DNA of 64,000 bases, from NCBI RefSeq assembly GCF_040869045.1, contig NC_090321.1, positions 184,607,596 through 184,671,595 of the forward strand, given 5' to 3'. The notes beneath the pieces were generated by a model. That model did not search any database. It had not been told where the DNA came from and was given only the letters and a program-made list of their open reading frames with translations. This document shows, in pieces, positions 1 to 10,842 of the stretch. Numbering within the stretch: position 1 is the stretch's first letter; the number at the start of each line of letters is the position of its first letter. The stretch comes from Eurosta solidaginis. Lineage: Eukaryota > Arthropoda > Insecta > Diptera > Tephritidae. A program made the translations under genes and the position numbers.

Positions 1-1494
1 GATCAAATATGTAGAGGAGGGAGGGGCAAAAAATTTAAGTGTTTTTTTTTTTTCAGAAGCTACAATTTTACAAGTTTAATGTCTTTTTTTTTTTTTTTTG
101 ATTGTAGTTAATTTTAAAATTTGTCATATAATTATTTGCTGTTCTGCAAGTGGGCCTCAGAAAGTCAATACTTATTGTGAATAAAATGATGAAGTCATCA
201 ACTAAAAAAACTAACAATCATTTAAATTAGTAACCAAGACGAAACAAAAATATTAAATTGTCGTTAGAGTGTAAAAGTGAAATTTTCGCAATGATTTACA
301 TAGCCATTTCAACACTGACGATCAGCAATAATGCCAAAAAACTAATACATCAATTAGCATTGAATTAATTTCAAAAAAAAGCAACCATACATAAATGGGG
401 GCCAAAAAAGTTTTCTCTCACAATGCGTGGGCGGTAACTTCCATTAGATTGTTACTTAATGAGTGTTTGCAGCAAGCTGGGCAGTTTCTTGTTTTTTCTC
501 TACTAAAGTGTAACTCAATTGTAAAGATTTTTTGCATAACATATTTGCTGGCAAAATTATTGTTTATGTTTGTGAAATTGCAATATGTAAGAACGCTTTT
601 ATGACTTTTTTGAATGCACGTTTAGGTGTGTGCATTTTTTTTTACTTGCCTTAGCCGAATATTTGTGAAAGTGAAAATTCAATACTCATAAATATTGATT
701 GAATGCAGGCAATGTCCGCAAAAATAGCTATTTGACTCCCACCTTAATTTGACTACTTAAGATAGCAAAGTAGCGGTTTTAAGCCCAGCCGCTGATTTGA
801 GCGCACGGTTTCGAAATGACTTTTGACCTTGGCAATTACAGCAAATTTCTCAATAAAAAATAGATGCACTTACATAAACCATGTAGCCAGAGTATTATTT
901 ATTGGTGGTAGAAAATGTAAAAATATTTTTGGGATTGTATACCTGTCGTATTTCGCTCCTGTTTTTAATGAACTTTTGCATTCAAACCAACCAACAAAAT
1001 TAGTATATATGTACATATTGCACTGTATAACAGCAGCTTTGCAACAGAGTAGTCTAGTATTTTTCTGAAAGTTGCCTTTTGTACAAAATTATAGTCCAAT
1101 ATACAGGGGAAAACAGAACAAAGATGTAAGCAAAAGGGTACTCTGCCAAGAAAATGGGAGCCAGCCACGAAGAATTCACAATGGAGGATTACTGACTACC
1201 TCCGATCTGGTGCCGGGCGGATGCAGAGCAGAAGTGGCAACCGCTTGCAAAACAGTTCTTGCACCACTGAGCTTTTAGTATATAAATAATCATTCAGAAT
1301 CATCTTCGACTGAACCAGTTCAAAACGCGTTCAAAGCACCGCGAGGGGACTGAATTGGAATTAGTACCGGCTCTTATTGTAATAGTTCTGCGCTTGCTCC
1401 GAACTAGTGCGATTCGCTACATATACATACATGTATGTGGAAATAAAGCATGTAGTGTGTGGAACTCATCACAGTTTTTTTATCGTTGAGTTAT
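1..1494. other. AT-rich non-coding stretch
   Basis: No gene is recognised. The open frames are short, have no recognisable domains and overlap on both strands. It contains T-runs near 40-100 and a possible MITE terminus at 134-160. A TATATAAATA string at 1,280-1,289 is followed about 30 bases later by CCAGTTC, a loose initiator match. No supporting open frame lies downstream, so I do not call a promoter. Confidence 0.5.
134..160 (+). mobile_element. Possible MITE terminus
   Basis: The string GTTCTGCAAGTGGGCC resembles the right end of the small inverted-repeat element at 9,968-10,104, which has GTTCGGCAAGCGGGCC. Only one end is visible, so this is either a truncated copy or an element whose other end lies outside the window. 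Confidence 0.3.
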
Positions 1495-1563
1495 CGGTTT
1501 GTTAAAACTAACTATGGACGCATTCAGTCTATGTGAAGTCTTTATTGACCGACCTGTCCAACC
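1495..1563 (+). mobile_element. 3' end of RNase-H-type LINE (remnant)
   Basis: The sequence CTATGGACGCATTCAGTC, then TATGTGAAGTC, then GACCGACCTGTCCAACCT follows the same order as the 3' untranslated end of the LINE at 47,349-48,235 (rc: CTACGGACTCAGTC, TATGTGAGGTCC, GGACCGGCCAGTTCGACCT). Only the last ~70 bases remain, as expected of a 5'-truncated non-LTR copy. Divergence is high, so it is old. Confidence 0.5.
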
Positions 1564-1589
1564 TCTCTGCTTGTTATTGAAAAGTTATC

Positions 1590-2230
1590 AATTCAGAATC
1601 GAACAAATTTCGATAATTTATCGAAAAATTATCGATATGTTATCAAAAGAAAATCGGTTTGTTTTGGAAAAGTTGTTGATTTGTCATCGAAATGTCATCA
1701 ATTCGTATTTGACGTGTTAACAAAAAAACAATTAATTTGTTATAGAAATGTATCGGTTCACTATAGGAAATGTGTCGATTTTGGTCGGAATATTACCAAT
1801 TTATCATCTGTCTTATATCGAAAAAGTGTAGATCTGTTATAGAAAGGTTAATTATTATTTACCAAAAAGTTTTCGTAGGTTACCTAAAGGTTATCGATTA
1901 GTCATTCAGTTTTGCCAATTTTTTATCGAAAAATATCAATTTGCTTCGAAAACAATCGATTTGTGTTATCAAATTGTTATCAGCGTGTTAACGATAACTC
2001 ATCGACGACTCCTCGGTCTGTTATGAAACAGGTACCGATAAAACTTCTATATAGAACCGATGACACTCTGTAACCAGTCGATAACAAGCCAATAAGAAGC
2101 CGATAAATCGATGAAAACAAGCCGATATCTAACCCATAACTCGACGATAGTGACCCTTTTGATAACAAGATGGTTAACTTTTCGATATCGGTTATTACCG
2201 ATATAATAAACCAATGAAACTCTTCTCAAA
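1590..2230. repeat. Degenerate ATCGATAA-type tandem repeat
   Basis: A motif close to TTATCGATTTGTTATCGAAA recurs every ~18-20 bases with heavy divergence. The first half reads mainly ATCGA..TTTGTTATC and the second half mainly its complement (CCGATAACAAGCCGATAA). Similar blocks lie at 5,125-5,260, 6,385-6,510, 10,640-10,770, 15,145-15,270, 33,960-34,140, 54,540-54,830 and 57,020-57,425. The short open frames in it are by-products of the repeat. Confidence 0.75.
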
Positions 2231-2500
2231 TACCCGGAAATTATTTGTTTCTGGTGAAGTTTCCTCTTTTATGGTTTAACTTCAATCTCTGGGCGAGATG
2301 TATGTAGTCCATTTACAAAAAATCATTTTCTAAAACGGTTAGTCATTTTTAAAAACTTCTACTTTGTGCAACCAGTTATTTCTTTGGATCCTATTTTTTG
2401 TTTGGGAGCAGTTACCCCTTGAAACCGGTTACATTGTTGGAACCGTTTACTTTTTATACAACCAAAAGTCATTCGAACTAAAAACGCTAGATTTCAACGA
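2231..2500. repeat. Degenerate GGTTAC/AACCGG repeat
   Basis: Spaced copies of GGTTA, CAGTTAC, AACCGGTTAC and AACCGTTTACTTTTT occur from about 2,335 to 2,470. This is a short relative of the larger block at 21,890-22,665. It directly follows the ATCGATAA block. Confidence 0.5.
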
Positions 2501-3335
2501 GTGGTCCTTGTTAAATGGAACAAAAAAAAAATGTTATGCAAAATTAATTTTTTTTTAACAATCGAACAAAACTTATAATCGATGAAAGCATTATAATCCT
2601 CAGCTTAAGTTACTCCTCCAATTTTCAGCACTCTGCTTAATTATTGCCAAAAAGTTATAATCACAAAATTTCGACACTCCTTCTTGCAAATTACTTAAAG
2701 CAGATACAAATTTTAACTATTTTTTTAGCTTTTGGCAGTTGAAGAGCGGTTAACAAAAAAAAAATTTTTTTTGATTTCACAACTTCGACTTATGACTGCT
2801 ATCAGAAAGGCAGCTCTTTTCTTCCTTTATACTACATAATTAATCAAAAAATGGTGCATATGTGAATTTCACTTTCATTCTCATTACGAATTGTTTATTC
2901 ATAAGAGACCAGCATTTTTTAGTGCAGCGTTAAAAGGCGCACGTGAAAAGAATGTGTGTGAAATATTTTATTTCCAATAAAAATCTAAATTTAACGTGCG
3001 TGGAAAAATTGACAGACATTATCAAAATGGTAATTACACTCTGAATTAAATTCCTAAATCTCACAATTTAATTAATAAGCGACAGCTAAGAGCTCAATCG
3101 CATAAGCAAGGCTTACCAGCTTAAAGCTTGATTAATGGCCATTCGTACGAAGCTGGATCGTGTTGGTTGGAACGTCAAAAATAATAGCTTTGCGTGTGAT
3201 AATAAAAAAATGAGGTAATAAAAATTTAGGTAATTTCACTACACCTTTTACTTGAACAATAACAAAATAAAGCTATTTGCTGATTTCCGCTGATTTTTTG
3301 TTAACTTATGATGTTTAATCGGGTTATTTTATTTA
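2501..3335. other. AT-rich non-coding stretch
   Basis: No domain-bearing frame, RNA gene or recognisable repeat is visible. Homopolymer A and T runs are frequent. Confidence 0.5.
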
Positions 3336-3765
3336 ACAAAGGCCGTAACTGCGAGACTAACCGTGACTCTAACCGTGAACATATCCGTAACCGTGACATC
3401 ATCGTAATTGTTATCGTAATTTTAGCTTAAATTTTATTCATACGTAACCGCAACAATCATCAAAGTCGTTGTCATAAATCTAAATCTGACCCTAGCCATG
3501 ACTATAACCATCAACATAACTTAATAGGATACATAGCCATAGCATAACCTTTAAGCCTTATCGTAGCCTTGAACGCAGACGGATCAGGTCATAGGAACCG
3601 TAGCCTGCAAAATTGCTGTTACTGTTACTGTTACTTTTGCTGTTAATACTCCTGTTACTACTACTGAAACTGTTACTGTTGCTGTTGCTGCTGCTGTTAC
3701 TGTTACTGTTGCTCTTACTACTACTGTTACTGCTACTGAAACTGTTACTGATTCTGTGGGATGCT
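3336..3765. repeat. Degenerate CCGTGAC/CCGTAAC and CTGTTA simple repeats
   Basis: From 3,340 to 3,600 the motif (T)AACCGTGAC recurs with drift. From 3,610 to 3,760 it becomes a near-regular array of GTTACT, GCTGTT and ACTACT trinucleotide and hexanucleotide units. Two overlapping minus-strand frames here encode only Ser/Asn or Val/Thr runs, so they are repeat artefacts rather than genes. Confidence 0.75.
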
Positions 3766-4156
3766 TGGTGCAAATAAGTAAATAAACAATTGTTTGCATT
3801 GCATAGAGAAGACGGATAGGCTAATTTAACGTAATATTTTGGAAATATGTACTCGATTATAATCAGTTTTAAAAACATGCGAAAACCCACAAAAAACAAG
3901 AAGAATCAAAACCAATTTATTCTTTTATTTCTATTTATTTCCATCTTTCAGCATACTTATAGTGGCCCGTTACTTTCAACACGTTTCAACTTTTAATTAC
4001 TACTATGGGCATTTAAGAATACCTCTTTTCATTCACACTTGGCGTATGTTGTTACCCTGACCATAAGGTATGAACAAACAGGGGTTAAAAATGTATCACT
4101 TCAATTGTTATCTAGAAAAGTAATTGTTCTGAAATGAATTGTACAAATAAAGCTCA
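3766..4156. other. Non-coding, nothing recognised
   Basis: AT-rich sequence leading into a HINE 3' remnant. The upstream part may be a decayed body of that element, but I cannot align it to the intact copies. Confidence 0.4.
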
Positions 4157-4207
4157 CGCTGACTCTATAATGTTCGGTTACAACCGAACTTAGACACCCT
4201 TACTTGT
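4157..4207 (+). mobile_element. HINE 3'-end remnant
   Basis: It contains the 3' hairpin GTTCGGTTACAACCGAAC followed by CTTAGACACCCTTACTTGTT. This matches the 3' terminus of the full elements (GTTCGGTTACACCCGAAC, then CCTTCCTTACTTGTT). Only the terminal ~50 bases are convincing. Confidence 0.7.
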
Positions 4208-4690
4208 TTTTTTTTTCTACAAACTAAATTAAAGTAGGTTTTTTATAACACTCGGAATTCGGAAACAAATTTTAAAAAATAATGCGAATTTGGAGAGACC
4301 TACAGTTTGTTTATTTAAGATTCTAAGTAATAAATTCAAAATTTTCATGCACTTCTGGATTTTTTCGGAAAACGCTTTTGAAATTGGTTTGCATAATTTC
4401 ATTTACGCAATTCATTGAAATTTTTATGAAATTTACGAAAATAATTTATAAAATTTGCAGTAAAAAATTGCACACCTATTTTCGTGTTGGCAGCTATACT
4501 CGTATACAATAAAGTTAAACATTTATTTTTTAAACAAATAAAAGTTTTACATATATCTAACACCAACAATATCACATTTGCTATTGAAAATCGAACTGCG
4601 CTTTCGCTCACATACTTCATGTAATTGTTAGTATGCAAATATACGTTTTTGCACATAAATAACTCCAAAAATTTCGCAAATGTGACTTGT
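4208..4690. other. AT-rich non-coding stretch
   Basis: No gene is recognised. A 185-residue minus-strand open frame (4,399-4,956) runs from here into a retrotransposon tail. It has low-complexity AT-driven composition and no family signature. Confidence 0.45.
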
Positions 4691-4859
4691 TGCAAGAAAG
4701 AATGTACAACGTTCAAGATTGAAACCGGCTCCAGAAAATATAGTTGATTGGTAAACCCCAGCCTGATATTATGAAATAGAAAAAATTTAAGTATAAGATT
4801 TACTGTTATTTTACAATGGTATTGCCTAGAAGATTTAACGTTGTTATCATAAATCGTTT

Positions 4860-5002
4860 TCGAGATGGTTGGGCTAGTACGTAAATGGGGCTTGTTACCG
4901 GAACATACTCGATATATATCCGGCAAAGGACCATCAATATCGATGACACTGCCCAAAACCTGGGGGGTGTCTTCATTGCTACAGCAACAACAACAACAAC
5001 AA
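4860..5002 (+). mobile_element. LINE 3' tail with (CAA)n, copy A plus strand
   Basis: The sequence GTTACCGGAACATACTCG, then ATCCGGCAAAGGACCATC, then ACACTGCCCAAAACCT ends in a CAACAACAACAA run. The same string with the same tail recurs at 10,400-10,536, and on the opposite strand at 5,331-5,700. A shared 3' end with a simple CAA tail is typical of truncated non-LTR retrotransposons. I take it for a jockey-like 3' end by general resemblance only. Confidence 0.55.
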
Positions 5003-5124
5003 GTTATCTGATTGTTGCCGTGGGGTTAGGGGAATGCTACCAATTTCTCTTCGAGAAGTTTTCAGTTCGTTATCTATTTGATATAACCTGTAATCGGCGT
5101 GTTGCCAATGCGATGTAGACGAGT

Positions 5125-5260
5125 TATCGCTTTGTTAAAGAAGTCTTATAAATTTATTATCGATAATAAGCGTTACATGCTTTTTATCGGCAGATTACCG
5201 ATTAGTTGTCGGATTATTATTTAAAAAATTTCGATTTGTTATCAGAAAGTTTTAGATTAG
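5125..5260. repeat. ATCGATAA-type degenerate repeat (copy A)
   Basis: Repeated TTATCGATAATAAGCG, TTACCGATTAGTTGTCGG and related motifs. The same block occupies 10,640-10,770 in copy B. Confidence 0.6.
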
Positions 5261-5330
5261 TCATATAATAAAATGTTTCCTTATAGTAATCGTAATTTTA
5301 CTAAAGTATGGATTCCTTAAAGTGTTCCTC

Positions 5331-5700
5331 TATTGTTGTTGTTCTTGTTGTTGTCGTTGTGGAGAACTATTGATGTTGATGGTCCTTTGCCGGATGCAGA
5401 TCCGGTACGTTCCGGTAACAAGCACCATTAAGGTACTAGCCCTACTTTCCCGGGAACGATTTAGTAGGACCACATGAAACCTCCCAACCATCCCGCTATC
5501 CCACTCTAGATCCATGACGAACTTGGGTTCGTCTGAGCCTCGGGTTTTAAAAAAACAGGATTCGGGTTGGAGAAGCTATATATTGCACTGGTAACCTTTT
5601 GAAAGGGTTTTGCTACACAGCCACTTGAATCAATTTGGTATTTTAGTCGCCTCTATACTTGTTGCTGGGGCAAATATTCCGTCTTGTTATACAAAGTTAT
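5331..5700 (-). mobile_element. Internally deleted LINE (head plus 3' tail), copy A
   Basis: Read on the minus strand it contains GGCGACTAAAATACC, a motif I associate with the untranslated region of fly and moth LINEs. Then come TAAATCGTTCCCGGGA, GGGCTAGTACCTTAATGG, GTTACCGGAACGTACCGG and ATCCGGCAAAGGACC. It ends in a CAACAACAAGAACAACAACAA tail. There is no reverse transcriptase between the two parts. It may therefore be an internally deleted, SINE-like derivative of the same family as the plus-strand tail at 4,860-5,002. Confidence 0.5.
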
Positions 5701-6384
5701 CGGCTTTATAGGAGTACTAGCAGGGTAACCGGCATTGCTCGGGTTGGGCAGATACTAATATAAATAAGAAGGTGTATTTTACCGCATTCCTTGCTGTTAC
5801 TCAAAGTCAAGCAATCAGTATATACGATTTTATTGATCTTCTTCAAAATGTATTTCCCATTTTTTCTCATTCTTATCCTTTATAATTTTCTTATCGCTCC
5901 CTCTTCTTTTCATACACCCTCTACCTATCTTCTTATTTTTTCTTAGATCCCTCATTCCTCTAATTTATCATTCTTTGCTTTTTTTTTCAAATTTTATTTT
6001 GTCACATACAATTCATACTTGAAATCTCATAATTTAATCGGAATATTTTGGCTGCACAATTTTTGTCTATCATCTCATATAGACAGCTATTTTTACAATG
6101 AATTCTTAAATTTAATAAAAACTTTTAAATCACTCAATGCAATCGCTTTAACTTTTTGTGGGTTCAATGCTATGGTCAAACAAAAGACCTGCACTTAAGT
6201 ACGTACATGGCGTATGAGTAACTTTTGCTGACATACAAAATTTGTCGCACCACCCAGTGCCGCACGCGAAATTGAAAAAAAAAAATTTGATTTAAAATTC
6301 TTAGTGCTGAAACATGAAAAACCTTCGTCTTGATCGAAGAAGCCTTTAGCCAAAATTTGGTGATGATTGAAGTGTGATTGATTT

Positions 6385-6510
6385 TTATATATATAGATTA
6401 GCGATTTGTTAATAAAGAATTAACGGAGGGTTATCAATTTGTTATCCACTTTTATCCATGCGCTATCAGTTTGTTATCGATAATAACTTTATCGAGGGTT
6501 CATTGGTTTG
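6385..6510. repeat. ATCGATAA-type degenerate repeat (copy A, second block)
   Basis: GCGATTTGTTAATAAAG, TTATCAATTTGTTATCC and TTTGTTATCGATAATAAC recur with ~18-20 base spacing. It is duplicated at 15,145-15,270. Confidence 0.55.
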
Positions 6511-6992
6511 TCAAAGTAATAATAATACAAAAGATTCCTAACTGATCCCATGAAGCTACAGGCAACACTGTGGAAAGGTCCTATACAAATCGCGAAAAAG
6601 ACCAACAAATAATGCAGAAACTCTGTGCTATTTCATTGGCCGTTTCGCACATTTAAACAAACAATACTTGGTACACCTTTTTTAGATAAGCATTTTAAAA
6701 GTCATAATTGGTTGGATTCCTGCATTAAATTTATTGCTAAGATCTTGATCATGATGTATGTATTTAGATTTATATTGGAACAATTTTTCATCATACCTTT
6801 CGAATTTGGTTTGGAGTAAAACCGGTTCCGGCTTTACGCCATTTGCAGTATAATTGTTCGTTCCCTAAGAGCTCAACGTTGAATGCAGGAGTGTAGAGTC
6901 GAGGGAAAAACATAAAATATACAGAACTTTTCATTTCCGAATCATTCTTTAATATGCGATCACGTTTTATTTATAAAAATACAAAATACTTC

Positions 6993-7511
6993 TTTTTGTA
7001 CTCAGCTGAGCAGAGCTCACAGAGTATATTAATTTTGTTCGCATAACGGTACCCCGTAACGGCATAAACTAATCGAGATAGATATGGACTTCTATATATC
7101 AAAATGATCTGGGCGAAAAAAGAAATAAATTTAGCCATGTCCGTCCGTCCGTTCGTTCGTCTGTCCGTAAACACGATAACTTGTGTAAATTTTGAGGTAT
7201 CTTGATGAAATTTGGTACGTAGGTTCCTGGGCGCTCATCTCGCTATTTAAAATGAACGAAATCGGACTATAACGACGCACACTTTTTCGATATCGAAAAA
7301 CCGAAAAAGTGCGATTCATTACCAAAGACGGATAAAGCTTGATAGGTGGGTTGACCTCATGACACAGAATATAAAATTAGTAAAATTTTGGACAGTGGAC
7401 GTGGCACCGCCCACCTTTAAAAGAAGGTAATTTAAAAGTTTTGCAAGCTGCAATTTGGCAGCTGAGTATGTAATGTTCGGTTACATCCGAACTTAGCCTT
7501 CCTTACTTGTT
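6993..7511 (+). mobile_element. HINE (DINE-1-like Helentron), short form, recombinant
   Basis: The 5' end TTTTTGTACTCAG carries the inverted pair TACTC..GAGTA. A GTCC/GTTC microsatellite follows the words TTTAGCCAT. The 3' hairpin GTTCGGTTACATCCGAAC is followed by CCTTCCTTACTTGTT. This layout (5' hairpin, GTCC microsatellite, 3' hairpin, CTTGT terminus) is that of Drosophila DINE-1/HINE. It is ~520 bp, non-coding and non-autonomous. Its left part matches the element at 15,763, while its right part (GGACAGTGGAC) matches the one at 16,807. It therefore looks like a deletion product of that pair. Confidence 0.85.
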
Positions 7512-7815
7512 ATTTAATGGTTTTTGGTACGTTTTTCATTATTTTATTGTTAAATGAAATTAAAATAATAAAAACTTAATGAAAGAAAATAAAAAAAGAT
7601 TGCCAAAAAATATCTAAAAATCAGTGAAATATATGTACATCTGCTCAACATTGCTCACTCAGACCAAACCAATACAATTTTGGGCTTAAAGCGTTATAAA
7701 ATCATCCACTTATCGTTACTAATGCAATCACGCCAATTCTTTTCACAAACCTTATGCAAACTCATACCTTTTGTTAAGAATTACATACCGATAACGAAAC
7801 TTTTTTGTTGTATAC

Positions 7816-9594
7816 TTTTTACACTCAGTTGAGCAGAGCTCACAGAGTATATTAACTTTGATTGGATAACGGTTGGTTATACAGGTATAAAGGAATCGAG
7901 ATAGATATAGACTTCCATATATCAAAATCATCAGTATCGAAAGAAAATTTGATTGAGCCATGTGCGTCCGTCCGTCCGTCTGTCCATTAACACGATAACT
8001 TGAGTAAATTTTGAGGTATCTTGATGAAATTTGGTATGTAGGTTCCTGGGCACTCAACTCAGACCGCTTATTAAAATGAACGATATCGGACAATAACCAC
8101 GCCCACTTTTTCGATATCGAAAATTTCGAAAAATCCAAAAAGTGCGATAATTCATTACCAAAGATGGACAAAGTGATGAAACTTGGTAGGTGAGTTGAAC
8201 TTATGACGTAGAATAGAAAATTAGTAAAATGTTGGACAATGGGCGTGGCACCGCCCACTTTTAAAAGAAGGTAATTTAGAAGTTTTGCTAGCTGTAATTT
8301 GGCAGTTGTTGAAGATATCATGATGAAATTTGGCAGGAACGTTAGCCCTATTACTGTATGTATGCTTAATAAAAATTAGCAAAATCGGAGAACGACCACG
8401 CCCACTTTTAAAAAAAATTTTTTTTAAAGTCAAATTAAAAAAAAGTTAATATCTTTACAGTATATAAGTAAATTATGTCCACATTCAACTCCAGTAATGA
8501 TATGGTGCAACAAAATACAAAAATAAAAGAAAATTTCAAAATGGGCGCGGCTCCGCCCTTTTTCATTTAATTTGTCTATGATACTTTTAATGCCATAAGT
8601 CGAACAAAAATTTAGCAATCCTTTTGAAATTTGGTAGGGGCCTAGATTCTAGGACGATAACTGTTTTCTGTGAAAAAGGGCGAAATCGGTTGAAGCCACG
8701 CCCAGTTTTTATACACAGTCGACCGTCTGTCCTTCCGCTCGGCCGTTAACACAATAACTTGAGCCGATATATCTTTACTAAACTCAGTTCACGTAATTAT
8801 CTGAACTCACTTTGTATTGGTATAAAAAATGGCCGAAATCCGACTATGACCACGTCCACTTTTTCGATATCGTAAATTACGAAAAATGAAAACATGTCAT
8901 AATTCTATGCCAAATACGGAAAAAAGGATGAAACATGGTAATTGGATTGGTTTATTGACGCAAAATATAACTTTAGAAAAAAACTTTGTAAAATGGGTGT
9001 GACATCTACCATATTAAGTAGAATAAAATGAAAAAGTTCTGCAAGGCGAAATCAAAAGCCCTTGGGATCTTGGCAGGAATACTGTTCGTGGTTTTACATA
9101 TATAAATAAATTAGAGGTACCCGACAGATTATGCTCTGGGTCACCCTGGTCCGCATTTTGGTCGATATCTCGAAAAGGCGTCCACCCATAAAACTAAGGC
9201 CCACTCCCTTTTAAAATACTCATTAACGCCTTTCGTTTGATACCCATATTGTACATACGCATTATACAGTCACCCCTGGTCCACCTTTATGGCGGTATCT
9301 CGAAAAGGCGTCCACCTAAAGAACTAAGGCCCACTCTCTTTTAAAATACTCATTAGCACCTTTCATTTGATACCCATATCGTACAAACAAATTCTAGAGT
9401 CACCCCTGGTCCACCTTTATGGCGATATCTCGAAAAGGCGTCCACCCATAGAAGTAAGGCCCACTTCCTTTTAAAATACTCATTAGCACATTTCATTTGT
9501 TACCCATATCGTAAAAACAAATTCTAGAGTCACAACTGGTCCGCCATTATGGCGATATCTCGAAAAGGCGTCCAGCCATTGAACTAAGGCCCAC
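7816..9594 (+). mobile_element. HINE, long form, 3' truncated
   Basis: It starts TTTTTACACTCAGTTGAG after GTTGTATACTT, which in copy B continues uninterrupted, so the insertion point is clear. It carries the GTCC microsatellite at ~7,967-7,985. Modules containing a GCCCAC word and a TGAAATTTGGTAGG word follow at ~150 bp spacing. Four ~130 bp minisatellite units come last. It stops inside the fourth unit with no 3' hairpin. The 189-residue frame at 7,752-8,321 (minus) is an artefact of this sequence; the same frame recurs, broken differently, in other copies. Confidence 0.88.
9121..9594 (+). repeat. HINE minisatellite, 4 units of ~130 bp
   Basis: The landmark GATATCTCGAAAAGGCG, or a close variant, lies at 9,164, 9,294, 9,424 and 9,554, exactly 130 bases apart. 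Each unit also carries CTAAGGCCCAC, TTTTAAAATACTCATTA and TTGATACCCATAT. The array is cut off within the last unit. Confidence 0.92.
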
Positions 9595-10228
9595 ATATTT
9601 AACACATATTTTAGAAATAGGCATCCAACAAAGAAACTTCTACCAGCTTACGGAGCTTGCACTATGAGTATGCTTTTTTTCACACACTTTCCCATCGGTT
9701 TGGGAACTATCCAAAATGCCAATAAAGCAACTAGATCTAAAGTTGAAATTTTTGGATAATGCAGTGAGAACAATTTCCATCGCATAGGGCATCGCAATGT
9801 TAAATTCGCCAGTTAAAAACATGTACAAGAGATAGACGGCGTACTATTAGTTGTTCCGAATGCACTAGGAGCACATCAGTTTTATACTAGAGATTTTTCC
9901 TACAGGGTGATTACAATGTGATAGCCGGGTCTCTTAAAGTAAGAGTTTTTAAAAATTGTATATATACTAAGACCCACTCACAGAACGGCAAGTTAACTTT
10001 TTAACACAGAGTTAATCTGACATGAGGGGTTACACTCATACACAGACAAACTTTTTTAATTAACTCTGGGCTAAATAGCAATTGCCGTTCGGCAAGCGGG
10101 CCTAAAATACAGAAACAAAATAAAAAGGTAATTAACGCAAAAAATCAACCCGTAACTTGCTCAAAAAACTAAACTTTTAAAAAAGGCATCGGTTCCAAAA
10201 AAAACCGGTTTTGGAAAAGATACCGGTT
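9595..10228. other. Spacer between duplication copies
   Basis: Single-copy in this window. It holds the small inverted-repeat element at 9,968-10,104 and, just before copy B, a short AACCGG-type degenerate repeat at ~10,175-10,228. A 62-residue minus-strand frame (9,640-9,828) has no recognisable features. Confidence 0.5.
9968..10104. mobile_element. Small inverted-repeat element (MITE-like)
   Basis: The left end TAAGACCCACTCACAGAACG continues into GCAAGTTAA. The right end, reverse-complemented, reads TAGGCCCGCTTGCCGAACGG and continues into CAATT. A second inverted pair (AGAGTTAA / TTAACTCT) lies inside. The total is ~137 bp with no coding capacity. A related terminus appears at 134-160. Family not assigned. 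Confidence 0.55.
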
Positions 10229-10399
10229 TCAAGAAAGAATGCACAACGTTCAAAATTTAAACCGGCTCCAGAAAATATAGTTGATTGGTAAACCCCAGCC
10301 TGATGTTATGAAATAGAAAAATGTAAGTCTACGGTTTACTGTTATTTTACGATGGTATTGCCTAGAAGATTTAACGTAGTTATTATAAATCGTTTTCGA

Positions 10400-10536
10400 G
10401 ATGGTCAGACTAGTACGTAAATGGGGCTTGTTACCGGAACATACTCGATATATATCCGGCAAAGGACCATCAACATCGATGACACTGCCCAAAACCTGCG
10501 GGGAGTGTCTTCATTGCTACAGCAACAACAACAAGT
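10400..10536 (+). mobile_element. LINE 3' tail with (CAA)n, copy B plus strand
   Basis: Duplicate of 4,860-5,002 with the same GTTACCGGAACATACTCG and ATCCGGCAAAGGACCATC words. The CAA tail is shorter (about three units). It was present before the segmental duplication. Confidence 0.55.
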
Positions 10537-10639
10537 TATCTGATTGTTATCGAGGGGTTATGGGGATGCTATCCATTTCTCTTCGAGAAGTTTTAAGTTC
10601 GTTATCTATTTGATATAAGTCTGTAATCGGCGTGTAGCC

Positions 10640-10770
10640 AATGCGATGTAGACGAGTTATCGCTTTGTTAAAGAAGTCTTATAAATTTATTATCGATAAT
10701 AAACGTTACAGGCTTTTTATCGGCAGATTACCGATTAGTTGTCGGATTATTATTTAAAAAATTTCGATAT
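10640..10770. repeat. ATCGATAA-type degenerate repeat (copy B)
   Basis: Counterpart of 5,125-5,260. Confidence 0.55.
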
Positions 10771-10842
10771 GTTATCAGAAAGTTTTAGATTAGTCATATA
10801 ATAAATTTTACTAAAGTATGGATTCCTTAAAGTGTTCCATCT

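Larger units (their letters stand above)
4691..7815 (+). repeat. Segmental duplication, copy A
   Basis: Homology to copy B (10,229-17,675) begins at CAAGAAAGAATG and runs in the same order and orientation to GTTGTATACTT. Both copies contain the same plus- and minus-strand retrotransposon tails, the same ATCGATAA blocks, the same CT-rich patch and the same HINE insertion site. Long stretches, such as 6,120-6,240 against 14,880-15,000, are nearly identical. Copy A is ~3.1 kb. It lacks the HINE at 11,409-14,651, so it shows that element's empty site near 5,894-5,898. A HINE at 7,816 marks its right edge. Confidence 0.9.

Noticed and set aside
1280..1322. Core promoter (TATATAAATA plus CCAGTTC)
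   Set aside because: Common motifs in AT-rich DNA; no downstream element at the expected offset and no credible downstream exon.
3558..3899. Ser/Asn-rich 113-residue frame
   Set aside because: Translation of a GTTACT/GCTGTT simple repeat; the other frame gives Val/Thr runs.
4399..4956. 185-residue minus-strand open frame
   Set aside because: Runs across the boundary of the duplicated segment into a LINE 3' tail; AT-driven composition and no family features.
7752..8321. 189-residue minus-strand open frame
   Set aside because: Lies within a non-coding HINE and its GTCC microsatellite. The same frame recurs broken in other copies (for example 11,344-11,917 and 16,062-16,361), so it is repeat DNA.
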